A stretch of 64,000 bases of DNA from Beaufortia kweichowensis (lineage: Eukaryota; Chordata; Actinopteri; Cypriniformes; Gastromyzontidae). Under the pieces are notes generated by a model. That model saw nothing but the letters and a program-made list of their open reading frames with translations, had not been told where the DNA came from and ran no database searches. Made by a program: the position numbers and the translations under genes. The DNA lies in NCBI GenBank assembly GCA_019155185.1, contig CM032800.1:17876938-17940937 (forward strand), written 5' to 3'. Of this stretch, positions 1 through 13,689 are shown piece by piece. Positions within the stretch are counted from its first letter, which is position 1. Every line of letters begins with the position of its first letter.

Positions 1-3000
1 AAGCTGTGCGCGATATCTTCCTGTTTCTAAACAATGTTTCATGACTTAAGCACAAAATGTAGTAAAAAAGGCAATTTTGGACTTGAAAGCTCTTTATTTT
101 ACTTTTACCATCCAAGAAATCAAGCGTTTGAAAGAAAATAAGTTCTGCATGACATTCTTCTGTTTCCGAACAATCTGTCATTACTAAAGCACAAAAGTAG
201 TAAGAAACGCCTTTTTTGGACTGGAATCTTTCCATTCTTATCATTTTCATACCAAAACGAAGCATTTGTACTAAATTAAGACCTGCAGGACATTTTCGCT
301 GTTTCTGAATACTGCTGCATGGTAAAAGCACAAATGTAATGAGAAACGGCCCTTTGAACAAAAAGCACTTAATTTTACTATTCCCATGCAGAAGACCAAG
401 CGTTTGATAGAAAATATGTTCTGCATTACATTCCCCTGTATCCGAAAAAATTCGTCATTCCTAAAGCACAAAAAGTAGTAAGAAACGCCATTTTGGACTG
501 TAATCTTACCTTTCTTATCATTTTGATCCCAAAACGAAGCATTTGTACTAAATTGAGACCTGCAGGACATTTCGCTGTTCCTGAGCACTGCTGCATGGTA
601 AAAGCACAAATGTAATGAGAAACAGCCTTTGGACAAAAGCTCTTAATTTTACTATTCCCAATGCAGGAGACCAAGCGTTTGATAGAAAATATGTTCTGCA
701 TGACATTCTTCTGTTTCCAAATATTGCATCATTACTAAGGCAAAAGTAGTAAGAAACGCCTTTTGGACTGGAATCTTACCATTCCTATCATTTTGATCCA
801 AAAACGAAGCATTTGTACTAAATTGAGACCTGCAGGACATTTCGCTGTTCCTGAGCACTGCTGCATGGTAAAAGCACAAATGTAATGAGAAACAGCCTTT
901 TGGACAAAAAAGCTCTTAATTTTACTATTCCCAATGCAGGAGACCAAGCGTTTGATAGAAAATATGTTCTGCATGACATTCTTCTGTTTCCAAATATTGC
1001 ATCATTACTAAGGCAAAAAGTAGTAAGAAACGCCTTTTTTGGACTGGAATCTTACCATTCCTATCATTTTGATCCAAAAACGAAGCATTTGTACTAAATT
1101 AAGACCTGCAGGACATTTCGCTGTTTCTGAGCACTGTTACATGGTAAAAGCACAAATGTAATGAGAAACGGCCCTTTGGACTTAAAGCGCTGAATTTTAA
1201 TTTTCCCATGACAGAATCAAGCATTTGAAAGAAACTAAGCTGTGCGCGATATCTTCCTGTTTCTAAACAATGTTTCATGACTTAAGCACAAATGTAGTAA
1301 AAAAGGCAATTTTGGACTTGAAAGCTCTTTATTTTACTTTTACCATCCAAGAAATCAAGCGTTTGAAAGAAAATAAGTTCTGCATGACATTCTTCTGTTT
1401 CCGAACAATTCGTCATTACTAAAGCACAAAAAGTAGTAAGAAACGCCTTTTGGACTGGAATCTTTCCATTCTTATCATTTTCATACCAAAAACACGAAGC
1501 ATTTGTACTAAATTAAGACCTGCAGGACATTTCGCTGTTTCTGAATACTGCTGCATGGTAAAGCACAAATGTAATGAGAAACGCCCTTTGGACAAAAAGC
1601 ACTTAATTTTACTATTCCCATGCAGGAGACCAAGCGTTTGATAGACAATATTGTTCTGCATGACATTCTTATGTTTCCGAACAATGCATATGTTCTAAGC
1701 ACAAAAGTAATGAGAAACGGGTTTTGGACTTGAATCTTACCATTCTTATTATTTTGATCCCAAAAGAAGCATTTTGTACTAAATTAATACCTGCATGACA
1801 TTTCGCTGTTTCTGAATACTGCAGTGTGGTAAAAGCACAAATTCTTACCATTCTTATTATTTTCATAAAGTAGTACTAGATTAAGACCTGCAGCACATTT
1901 TCGCTGATTTGAGCACTGCAGCATTGTAAAAGCTTTCACAAAAGTAATGAGAAACGGGTTTTGGACTGGAATCTTACCATTCTTATCATTTTGATCCCAA
2001 AAACCAAACGAAATTAAGACCTGCAGGACATTTCGCTATTTCTTAACACTGCTGCATGGTAAACGCACAAATGTAGTAAGAAACGCCTTTTGGACTGAAT
2101 CTTTCCATTCTTATCATTTTCATTCCAAAACAGAAGCATTTGTACTAGATTAAGACCTGCAGCACATTTCGCTGATTCTGAGCACTTTCCATTCTTATCA
2201 TTTTCATACCAAAAACGAAGCATTTGTACTAAATTGAGACCTGCAGGACATTTCGCTGTTCCTGAGCACTGCTGCATGGTAAAAGCACAAATGTAATGAG
2301 AAACAGCCTTTTGGACAAAAAGCACTTAATTTTACTATTCCTATGCAGGAGACCAAGCGTTTGATAGAAAATATGTTTTGCATGACATTCTTCTGTTTCA
2401 AATATTGCATCATTACTAAAAAAGTAGTAAGAAACGGGTTTTGGACTGGAATCTTACCATTCTTATTATTTTGATCCCAAAACCATTTGTACTAGATTAA
2501 GACCTGCAGTACATTTGCTGATTCTGAGCACTGCTGCATTGTAAAAGCACAAATGTAATGAGAAACGGCCCTTTGGACTTAAAGCGCTGAATTTTACTTT
2601 TCCCATGCCAGATACCAAGCATTTGAAAGAAACTAAGCTGTGCACGATATCTTCGTGTTTTTAAAAATGTTTCGTGACTTAAGCACAAATGTAGTAAAAA
2701 ACGGCAATTTTGGACTTGAAAGCTCTTTATTTTACTTTTCCATCCAAGAAATCAAGCGTTTGAAAGAAAATAAGTTCTGCATGAATTCTTATGTTTCCGA
2801 ACAATTCGTCATTACTAAAGCACAAAAGTAGTAAGAAACGCCTTTTGGACTGGAATCTTACCATTCTTATCATTTTGATCCAAAAACGAAGCATTTGTCC
2901 TGAGACCTGCAGGACATTCGCTGTTCCTGAGCACTGCTACATGGTAAAAGCACAAATGTAATGAGAAACAGCCTTTTGGACAAAAGCTCTTAATTTTACT

Positions 3001-6000
3001 ATTCCCAATGCAGGAGACCAAGCGTTTGATAGAAAATATGTTCTGCATGACATTCTTCTGTTTCCAAATATTGCATCATTACTAAGGCGAAAAGTAGTAA
3101 GAAACGCCTTTTGGACTGGAATCTTACCATTCCTATCATTTTGATCCAAAAACGAAGCATTTGTACTAAATTAAGACCTGCAGGACATTTCGCTGTTTCT
3201 GAGCACTGCTACATGGTAAAAGCACAAAGTGTAATGAGAAACGGCCCTTTGGACTTAAAGCTGAATTTTAATTTTCCCATGACAGAATCCAAGCATTTGA
3301 AAGAAACTAAGCTGTGCGCGATATCTTCCTGTTTCTAAACAATGTTTCATGACTTAAGCACAAATGTAGTAAAAAGGCAATTTTGGACTTGAAAGCTCTT
3401 TATTTTACTTTTACCATCCAAGAAATCAAGCGTTTGAAAGAAAATAAGTTCTGCATGACATTCTTCTGTTTCCGAACAATTCGTCATTACTAAAGCACAA
3501 AAGTAGTAAGAAACGCCTTTTGGACTGGAATCTTTCCATTCTTATCATTTTCATACCAAAACGAAGCATTTGTACTAAATTAAGACCTGCAGGACATTTC
3601 GCTGTTTCTGAATACTGCTGCATGGTAAAAGCACAAATGTAATGAGAAACGGCCCTTTGAACAAAAAGCACTTAATTTTACTATTCCCATGCAGAAGACC
3701 AAGCGTTTGATAGAAAATATGTTCTGCATTACATTCCCCTGTATCCGAAAAATTCGTCATTCCTAAAGCACAAAAAGTAGTAAGAAACGCCATTTTGGAC
3801 TGTAATCTTACCTTTCTTATCATTTTGATCCCAAAAACGAAGCATTTGTACTAAATTGAGACCTGCAGGACATTTCGTTGTTCCTGAGCACTGCTGCATG
3901 GTAAAAGCACAAATGTAATGAGAAACAGCCTTTTGGACAAAAAAGCTCTTAATTTTTACTATTCCCAATGCAGGAGACCAAGCGTTTGATAGAAAATATG
4001 TTCTGCATGACATTCTTCTGTTTCCAAATATTGCATCATTACTAAGGCAAAAGTAGTAAGAAACGCCTTTTGGACTGGAATCTTACTCATTCCTATCATT
4101 TTGATCCAAAAACGAAGCATTTGTACTAAATTGAGACCTGCAGGACATTTCGCTGTTCCTGAGCACTGCTGCATGGTAAAAGCACAAATGTAATGAGAAA
4201 CAGCCTTTGGACAAAAAGCTCTTAATTTTACTATTCCCAATGCAGGAGACCAAGCGTTTGATAGAAAATATGTTCTGCATGACATTCTTCTGTTTCCAAA
4301 TATTGCATCATTACTAAGGCAAAAAGTAGTAAGAAACGCCTTTTGGACTGGAATCTTACCATTCCTATCATTTTGATCCAAAAACGAAGCATTTGTACTA
4401 AATTAAGACCTGCAGGACATTTCGCTGTTTCTGAGCACTGTTACATGGTAAAAGCACAAATGTAATGAGAAACGGCCCTTTGGACTTAAAGCGCTGAATT
4501 TTAATTTTCCCATGACAGAATCCAAGCATTTGAAAGAAACTAAGCTGTGCGCGATATCTTCCTGTTTCTAAACAATGTTTCATGACTTAAGCACAAATGT
4601 AGTAAAAAGGCAATTTTGGACTTGAAAGCTCTTTATATTTTACTCTTTACCATCCAAGAAATCAAGGTTTGAAAGAAAATAAGTTCTGCATGACATTCTT
4701 CTGTTTCCGAACAATTCGTCATTACTAAAGCACAAAAGTAGTAAGAAACGCCTTTTGGACTGGAATCTTTCCATTCTTATCATTTTCATACCAAAACGAA
4801 GCATTTGTACTAAATTAAGACCTGCAGGACATTTCTGCTGTTTCTGAATACTGCTGCATGGTAAAAGCACAAATGTAATGAGAAACGGCCCTTTGGACAA
4901 AAAGCACTTAATTTTACTATTCCCATGCAGGAGACCAAGCGTTTGATAGACAATATTGTTCTGCATGACATTCTTATGTTTCCGAACAATGCATATGTTC
5001 TAAGCACAAAAGTAATGAGAAACGGTTTTGGACTGGAATCTTACCATTCTTATTATTTTGATCCCAAAAAGAAGCATTTGTACTAAATTAATACCTGCAT
5101 GACATTTCGCTGTTTCTGAATACTGCAGTGTGGTAAAAGCACAAATTCTTACCATTCTTATTATTTTCATACCAAAACGAAGCATTTGTACTAGATTAAG
5201 ACCTGCAGAACATTTCGCTGATTCTGAGCACTGCAGCATTGTAAAGCAAAAAGTAATGAGAAACGGGTTTTGGACTGGAATCTTACCATTCTTATCATTT
5301 TGATCCCAAAACGAAGCATTTGTACAGAAATTAAGACCTGCAGGACATTTCATTATTTCTTAACACTGCTGCATGGTAAACGCACAAATGTAGTAAGAAA
5401 CGCCTTTGGACTGAATCTTTCCATTCTTATCATTTTCATTCCAAAAAAAGCATTTGTACTAGATTAAGAACTGCAGCACATTTCGCTGATTCTGGCATCT
5501 TTCCATTCTTATCATTTTCATTCCAAAAACGAAGCATTTGTACTAGATTAAGACCTGCAGCACATTTCGCTGATTCTGAGCACTTTCCATTCTTATCATT
5601 TTCATACCAAAAACGAAGCATTTGTACTAAATTGAGACCTGCAGGACATTTCGCTGTTCCTGAGCACTGCTGCATGGTAAAAGCACAAATGTAATGAGAA
5701 ACAGCCTTTTGGACAAAAAGCACTTAATTTTACTATTCCAGTGCAAGAAACCAAGCGTTTGATAGAGAATAATTTCTGCATGACATTCTTCTGTTTCCGA
5801 ACAATTGGTCATTACTAAAGCACAAAAGTAATAAGAAATGGGTTTTTGGACTGGAATCTTACCATTCTTATTATTTTGATCCCAAAAACGAAGCATTTGT
5901 ACAAGATTAAGACCTGCAGTACATTTCGCTGATTCTGAGCACTGCTGCATTGTAAAATCACAAATGTAATTAGAAACGGCCCTTTGGACTTAAAGCGCTG

Positions 6001-9000
6001 AATTTTACTTTTCCCATGCCAGATACCAAGCATTTGAAAGAAACTAAGCTGTGCACGATATCTTTCTTTTTTAACAATGTTTTCAATGACTTAAGCACAA
6101 ATGTAGTAAAACGGCAATTTAGGACTTGAAAGCTCTTTTATTTTACTTTTCCATCCAAGAAATCAAGCGTTTGAAAGAAAATAAGTTCTGCATGACATTC
6201 TTCTGTTTCCGAACAATTCGTCATTACTAAAGCACAAAAGTAGTAAGAAACGCCATTTTGAACTGTAATCTTACCTTTCTTATCATTTTGATCCCTAAAA
6301 CGAAGCATTTGTACTAAATTAATACCTGGCAGGACATTTCGCTGTTTCTGAATACCGCTGTGTGGTAAAAGCACAAATGTAATTAGAAACAGCCCTTTGG
6401 ACAAAAAGCACTTAATTTTACTATTCCTATGCAGGAGACCAAGCGTTTGATAGAAAATATGTTTTGCATGACATTCTTCTGTTTCCAAATATTGCATCAT
6501 TACTAAGGCAAAAAGTAGTAAGAAAACGGTTTTTGGACTGGAATCTTACCATTCTTATTATTTTGATCCCAAAACGAAGCATTTGTACTAGATTAAGACC
6601 TGCAGTACATTTCGCTGATTCTGAGCACTGCTGCATTGTAAAAGCACAAATGTAATGAGAAACGGCCCTTTGGACTTAAAGCGCTGAATTTTACTTTTCC
6701 CATGACAGAATCCAAGCATTTGAAAGAAACTAAGCTGTGCGCGATATCTTCCTGTTTCTAAACAATGTTTCATGACTTAAGCAAAATGTAGTAAAAAAGG
6801 CAATTTTGGACTTGAAAGCTCTTTTATTTTACTCTTTACCATCCAAGAAATCAAGCGTTTGAAAGAAAATAAGTTCTGCATGACATTCTTCTGTTTCCGA
6901 ACAATCTGTCATTACTAAAGCACAAAAGTAGTAAGAAACGCCTTTTGGACTGGAATCTTTCCATTCTTATCATTTTCTATACCAAAACGAAGCATTTGTA
7001 CTAAATTAAGACCTGCAGGACATTTCGCTGTTTCTGAATACTGCTGCATGGTAAAAGCACAAATGTAATGAGAAATGGCCCTTTGGACAAAAAGCACTTA
7101 ATTTTACTATTCCCATGCAGGAGACCAAGGTTTGATAGACAATATTGTTCTGCATGACATTCTTATGTTTCCGAACAATGCATATGTTCTAAGCACAAAA
7201 GTAATGAGAAACGGGTTTTGGACTGGAATCTTACCATTCTTATTATTTTGATCCCAAAAAGAAGCATTTGTACCTAAATTAATACCTGCATGACATTTCG
7301 CTGTTTCTGAATACTGCAGTGTGGTAAAAGCACAAATTCTTACCATTCTTATTATTTTCATACCAAAACGAAGCATTTGTAATTAGATTAAGACCTGCAG
7401 CACATTTCATTGATTCTGAGCACTGCAGCATTGTAAAAAGCAAAAGTAATGAGAAACGGCCCTTGGACTTAAAGTTGAATTTTAATTTTCACATGACAGA
7501 ATCAAAGCATTTGAAAGAAACTAAGCTATGCACTTTATATCTTCCTGTTTCTAAACAATGTTTCATGACTTAAGCACAAATGTAGTAAAACGGCAATTTT
7601 GGACTTGAAAGCTCTTTATTTTACTTTTACCATCCAAGAAACAAAAGCATTTTGAAAGAAAAATAAGTTCTGCATGACATTCTTCTGTTTCCGAACAATG
7701 CATATCATTACTAAGCACAAAAAGTAATAAGAAACGGGTTTTGACTGGAATCTTACCATTCTTATCATTTTGATCCCAAAACTAAGCATTTGTAATGAAA
7801 TTAAGACCTGCAGGACATTTCGCTTATTTCTGAACACTGCTGCATGGTAAACGCACAAATGTAGTAAGAAACGCCTTTTGGACTGGAATCTTTCCATTCT
7901 TATCATTTTCATTCCAAAACGAAGCATTTGTAATTAGATTAAGACCTGCAGCACATTTCATTGATTCTGAGCACTTTCCATTCTTATCATTTTCATACCA
8001 AAACGAAGCATTTGTACCAAATTGAGACCTGCAGGACATTTCGCTTGTTCCTGAGCACTGCTGCATGGTAAAAGCACAAATGTAATGAGAAACAGCCTTT
8101 TGGACAAAAAGCACTTAATTTTACTATTCCAGTGCAAGAAACCAAGCGTTTGATAGAGAATAATTTCTGCATGACATTCTTCTGTTTCCGAACAATTGGT
8201 CATTACTAAAGCACAAAAGTAATAAGAAAAGCGCTGAATTTTACTTTTCCCATGCCAGATACCAAGCATTTGAAAGAAACTAAGCTGTGCACGATATCTT
8301 TCTTTTTTAACAATGTTTCATGACTTAAGCAATAATGTAGTAAAACGGCAATTTAGGACTTGAAAGCTCTTTTATTTTACTTTTTCCATCCAAGAAATCA
8401 AGCCGTTTGAAAGAAAATAAGTTCTGCATGACATTCTTCTGTTTCCGAACAATTCTGTCATTACTTAAAGCATAAAAGTAGTAAGAAACGCCATTTTGAA
8501 CAATCTTACCTTTCTTATCATTTTGATCCCTAAACGAAAGCATTTGAAACCTAAATTAATACCTGGCAGGACATTTCCCCTGTTTCTGAATACCGCTGTG
8601 TGGTAAAAAGCACAAATGTAATTAGAAACAGCCCTTTGGACAAAAGCACTTAATTTTACTATTCCTATGCAGAGAGAAAGCGCTTGATAGAAAATATGTT
8701 TTGTATGACATTCTTCTGTTTCCAAATATTGCATCATTACTAAGGCAAAAAGTAGTAAGAAAACGGGTTTTGGACTGGAATCTTACCATTCTTATTATTT
8801 TGATCCCAAAACGAAGCATTTGTACTAGATTAAGACCTGCAGTACATTTCGCTGATTCTGAGCACTGCTGCATTGTAAAAGCACAAATGTAATGAGAAAC
8901 GGCCCTTTGGACTTAAAGCGCTGAATTTTACTTTTCCCATGCCAGATACCAAGCATTTGAAAGAAACTAAGTTGTGCATCTATATCTTCGTGTTTTTAAC

Positions 9001-11765
9001 AATGTTTCATGACTTAAGCACACAAATGTAGTAAAAAACGGCAATTTTGGACTTGAAAGCTCTTTTTATTTTACTTTTTCCATCCAAGAAATCAAGCGTT
9101 TGAAAGAAAAATAAGTTCTGCATGACATTCTTATGTTTCCGAACAATTCGTCATTACTAAAGCACAAAAGTAGTAAGAAACGCCTTTTTGGACTGGAATC
9201 TTACCATTCTTATCATTTTGATCCAAAAAACGAAGCATTTGTACTAAATTAAGACCTGCAGGACATTTCGCTATTTCTGAACACTGCTGCATGGTAAACG
9301 CACAAATGTAGTAAGAAACGCCTTTTTGGACTGGAATCTTTCCATTCTTATCATTTTCATTCCAAAACTGAAGCATTTGTACCTTAGATTAAGACCTGCA
9401 GCACATTTCGCTTGATTCTGAGCACTTTCCATTCTTATCATTTTCATACCAAAACGAAGCATTTGTACTAAATTGAGACCTGCAGGACATTTCCCTCTGT
9501 TCCTGAGCACTGCTGCATGGTAAAAGCACACAAATGTAATGAGAAACAACAGCTTTGGACAAAAAGCACCTTAATTTTACTATTCCAGTGCAAGAAACCA
9601 AGCGTTTGATAGAGAATATTTCTGCATGACATTCTTCTGTTTCCCGAACAATTGGTCATTACTAAAGCACAAAAGTAATAAGAAATGGGTTTTTGGACTG
9701 AATCTTACCATTCTTATTATTTTGATCCCAAAAAACGAAGCATTTGGTACAAGATTAAGACCTGCAGTACATTTCGCTGATTCTGAGCACTGCTGCATTG
9801 TAAAATCACAAATGTAATTAGAAACGGCCCTTTGGACTTAAAGCTTGAATTTTACTTTTCCCATGCCAGATACTCAAGCATTTGAAAGAAACTAAGCTTG
9901 TGCAACGATATCTTCTTTTTAACAATGTTTCAAGGACTTAACACAAATGTAGTAAAACGGCAATTTAGGGACTTGAAAGCTCTTTATTTTACTTTTTCCA
10001 TCCAAGAAATCAAGCGTTTGAAAGAAAATAAGTTCTGCATGACATTCTTCTGTTTCCGAACAATTCGTCATTACTAAAGCACAAAAGTAGTAAGAAACGC
10101 CTTTTTGGACTGGAATCTTACCATTCTTATCATTTTGATCCCTAAAACGAAGCATTTGTACTAAATTAAGACCTGCAGGACATTTCGCTGTTTATGAATT
10201 CTGCTGTGTGGAAAAAGCACAAATGTAATTAGAAACAGCCTTTTGGACAAAAAGCACTTAATTTTACTTTTCCTATGCAGGAGACCAAGCGTTTGATAGA
10301 AAATATGTTCTGCATGACATTCTTCTGTTTCCAAATATTGCATTATTAATAAGGCAAAAAAGTAGTAAGAAAACGGGTTTTTGGACTGGAATCTTACCAT
10401 TCTTATTATTTTGATCTCAAAAAAGAAGCATTTGTACTAAATTGAGACCTGCAGTACATTTCGCTGAATCGGAGCACAGCTGCTTGGTAAAAGCACAAAT
10501 GTAATGAGAAACGACCCTTTGGACAAAAAGCACTTAATTTTACTATTCCCAATGCAGGAGACCAAGCGTTTGATAGAAAATATGTTCTGCATGACATTCG
10601 TCTGTTTCCAAATATTGCATCATTACTAAGGCAAAAAAGTAGTAAGAAACGCCTTTTTGGACTGGAATCTTTCCATTCTTATCATTTTCATACCAAAAAC
10701 GAAGCATTTGTACTAAATTAAGACCCGCAGGACATTTCGCTGATTCTGAGCACTGCTGCATTGTAAATGCAACAAAATGTAATGAGAAACGGCTCCTTTG
10801 GACAAAAAGCACTTAATTTTACTATTCCCAATGCAGGAGACCAAGTTTTGCTTGATAGAAAATATGTTCTGCATGACATTCATCTGTTTCCAAATACATC
10901 ATTACTAAGGCAAAAGTCGTAAGAAACGCCTCTTTGACTGGAATCCTATCCATTCTTATTATTTTCATACCAAAAACGGAAGCATTTGTACAAATTAAGA
11001 CCCGTGAGGGACATTTCATTGTTTCTGAATAATTGCTGTGTGGTAAAGCACAAATTCTCACCATTCTTATTATTTTGATCCCAAAAAACGAAGCATTTGT
11101 ACTCTAAATGAGACCTGCAGTCATTTTCTTGTTTCTGAATTATTGCCAGTTGCGTTGGTAAAAAGCACAAATGTAATGAGAAACGGCCCTTTGGACAAAA
11201 AACACATAATTTTACTATTCCTATGCAGGAGACCAAGCGCTTGATAGAAAATATGTTCTGCATGACATCTGCCTGTTTCAAATATTGCATCATTACTAAG
11301 GCAAAAAAGTAGTAAGAAAAGCCTTTTTGGACTGGAATCTTTCCATTCTTATCATTTTCATACCAAAACGAAGCATTTGTACTTAAATTAAGACCCGCAG
11401 GACATTTCATTGTTTCTGAATACTGCTGAGTGAGTAAAATGCACAAATGTAATGAGAAACGGCCCTTTGGACAAAAGTAACTTAATTTTACTATTCCCAA
11501 ATGCACGAGACCAATCGTTTGATAGAAAATATATTCTGCATGACATTCTGCCTGTATCCTAAAACATTCGTATTCCTAAAGCACAAAAGTAGTAAGAAAC
11601 GCCATTTTGGACTGTAATCTTACCTTTCTTATCATTTTGATCCCTAAAACGAAGCATTTGTACTAAATTAAGACCTGCAGGACATTTCTGTTTCTTTGAA
11701 TACTGCTGTTGTGAGTAAAAAAGCACAAATGTAATGAGAAACAGCTTTTTGGACTTAAAAAGCTT
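1..11765. repeat. Satellite array 1 (about 137-bp monomer, about 273-bp dimer)
   Basis: The whole stretch is built from one tandem monomer of roughly 133-140 bp. Landmarks recur throughout: GCACAAATGTAATGAGAAAC, CTGCAGGACATTTCGCTG and GAAGCATTTGTACTAAATT. Two monomer types alternate (one with AGTAGTAAGAAACGCC, one with ATGTAATGAGAAACGGC), giving a dimer of about 273 bp. A third variant, marked by AAGCTGTGCGCGATATCTTC, recurs at about 1, 1238, 2635, 3309, 4544, 6048, 6734, 7530, 8284, 8970 and 9898, so there is an irregular higher-order pattern with steps near 1235 and 680-690 bp. The region 3309-4560 is almost a copy of 1-1250. Minus-strand reading frames up to 186 codons occur, but the period is not a multiple of three and frames shift between copies, so I treat it as non-coding. 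Monomers become more indel-rich toward 11.7 kb, as expected at an array edge. Confidence 0.95.
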
Positions 11766-12600
11766 TATTTTACTTTAACAGTTCTATACATGCAGCTTAT
11801 CTGAGATTTCTTCTGTCAGAATAGATTTTAGGCATGAATTAATACTGAAATTGGATTTCTTTTTCAAATCAGATTAACCCTACACTGATACCATTTAAAA
11901 TGTGCACAACTTTTCAATCATAGCAGAATTATTTAAACACATGCATTCTCCACCCAAAATAAATAAAAATTATAATGTGCTCAAAGGGTATAGTTAAAAT
12001 ATTCTCCACCATCCCTCTGGATGGGAAACAAATATGACCCCAACGTAGAAATATTTATCATTGATTATGATAGATTCTATTGTTCTGGATGAAATACTTA
12101 GCAAGTACTTAGCAAGTAGCAATAATCTAGGATTAGGGACTCGGATTATGAGCATGAACTACAAAAACAACATCATGTGTGATGACTTTATTCACTAGGA
12201 CTAAACAAATACTACTAAACACTCATACACACATACATGCATACAGTTTAGCATTAGAAGAAGTTGAAACAGACAGAAAAATAAAATATGAATTCATGGC
12301 AGCATTTGATATTGCTATGATCAACAGCCTGAAACACCAGTTTCCTATTTCTGTAGCATCTTTGTAAAAAGGATGCCTCACATGACAAAAATATGACCAG
12401 AAGGAAGTGTCCGGAAGTCTGCTGAGGCTTCCAGTTGATGGCTGAAAGTTGAAGCCGAAGATGTGAGGATCCCCAATGATAATGAGTGATCCAGTCTGTT
12501 GCTGTAACCTCTGAGGGAAAGCATTTCTCTTCTTCCCAAAAAAGGTATTTTTGCATATGAAAGCAGATTGATGTTCATTGAGAGACTTCAAAGAGTTTTA
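11766..12600. repeat. Flank block, copy 1 (paralogous to 37111-37970)
   Basis: This non-satellite block begins where array 1 ends. It aligns in direct orientation over about 830 bp with 37111-37970: both have GCTTATCTGAGATTTCTTCT, then AATCAGATTAACCCTACACTGA, then AATATTCTCCACCA, then a CA-rich stretch before TTAGCATTAGAAGAAGTTG or TTAACATTAGAAGAAGTTG. A minus-strand AATAAA (12187-12192) sits at the same place in both copies. Short reading frames in the block are not conserved between copies. Its function is unknown. Most simply it is part of a larger duplicated unit that also contained the satellite. Confidence 0.85.
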
Positions 12601-13689
12601 ATAAAACTCCTCAGATGAAAAACAGTAACTAAATTAGAAATGTTACATTTAATGCCCATGGGATCAAAAAAATGCAACTCATAGATACCAAACACGGTCT
12701 ACATGTGATTATGGTTAAATCCATTAATTGCAGAACATTCATTTAAAACTGGTTTGGATCAAACTACAAGCAAAAAAATAAACAGCAATGTACATATTAT
12801 ATGGGAAAAGATGAAATAAGCATGTATACATCTCCATTATACCATTTTAAAAAAATGTTTCCTTTGTTTGTCACAAAGTGAATGAAGAGAGAGTGAATCC
12901 TTTTGGTCATTCCTTATCTTGGCAGCTTTTGTATGGCTGCTATGGACACTAGAGGTCTGTTTCTGCATCTAAGTTTGCGGGTTGGAACAAAAGACTCCCA
13001 CCCACCTAGCTTTAAGAGTAGGTGGAGTAATTTATTAAGAGTATTTAAGAAATATAAACCAAATATAATCAGTCTGATCTGTCTCATGCAATACATTCCC
13101 CCTTGTCGCGACCTTGTTGTGTTACCTATAAGCAACAAACGGGCCATGATCCCCTAAATGATAATTTTATTAACAGGATTTAGGGTTCCAAGGAAGAGGC
13201 TCTTAAAGTTGATGTCCTTCTCCATATCAGGCTCCATTGCGAGCTCTGAAGTAGGCTCACCTGAGTCTCTCTTATTGTAAGCTTGAGGAGTTTCCCCCAT
13301 TACGACTCTGTTTGTTGTCTAGGGCAGTGCTCAGTTCATTTTCAGTGTCTGAAAACTCATATTTGAGAGCTTGCTTCAGCTGTTGGTAATCTATGCTTTA
13401 CTTCTGGGACCGATGTTATCCAAAGCAGCCACTTATGGTATATTTTTATGGTATATTTTCTTGGTATATTCCTAGGATGAGCACTAGCACTAGAGCACAT
13501 ATATATGATATGGAAAGAGCAAACACAGATAGAGTAAAGAGCATAGAGCACAAAAGCTGTACTAGGAAACATAAGGCACTAACATAAAAGGTTACTGCAC
13601 GTAATGTTAACATGTTGATATATATGCAGATATATGTATATGATATAACACTGAAAAACACCAATCCAGGGCTGCCTTGCCACCATTAT
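12601..13689. other. Spacer with no recognisable gene
   Basis: This is AT-rich sequence with only short open frames on either strand. I found no conserved domain, RNA gene or repeat shared with the rest of the window. It may be the eroded 5' portion of the decayed retrovirus that follows, but I see no LTR or primer-binding site to support that. Confidence 0.5.

Noticed and set aside
271..11506. Many minus-strand open frames of 60-186 codons with recurring peptide phrases
   Set aside because: They are by-products of the satellite monomer; the period is not a multiple of three and frames are not kept from copy to copy.
1..11765. CRISPR-like array of repeats and spacers
   Set aside because: The entire monomer is repeated, without unique spacers, in a eukaryotic context.
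12179..12591. Possible protein gene in flank block copy 1
   Set aside because: Frames on both strands are short and not shared with copy 2.
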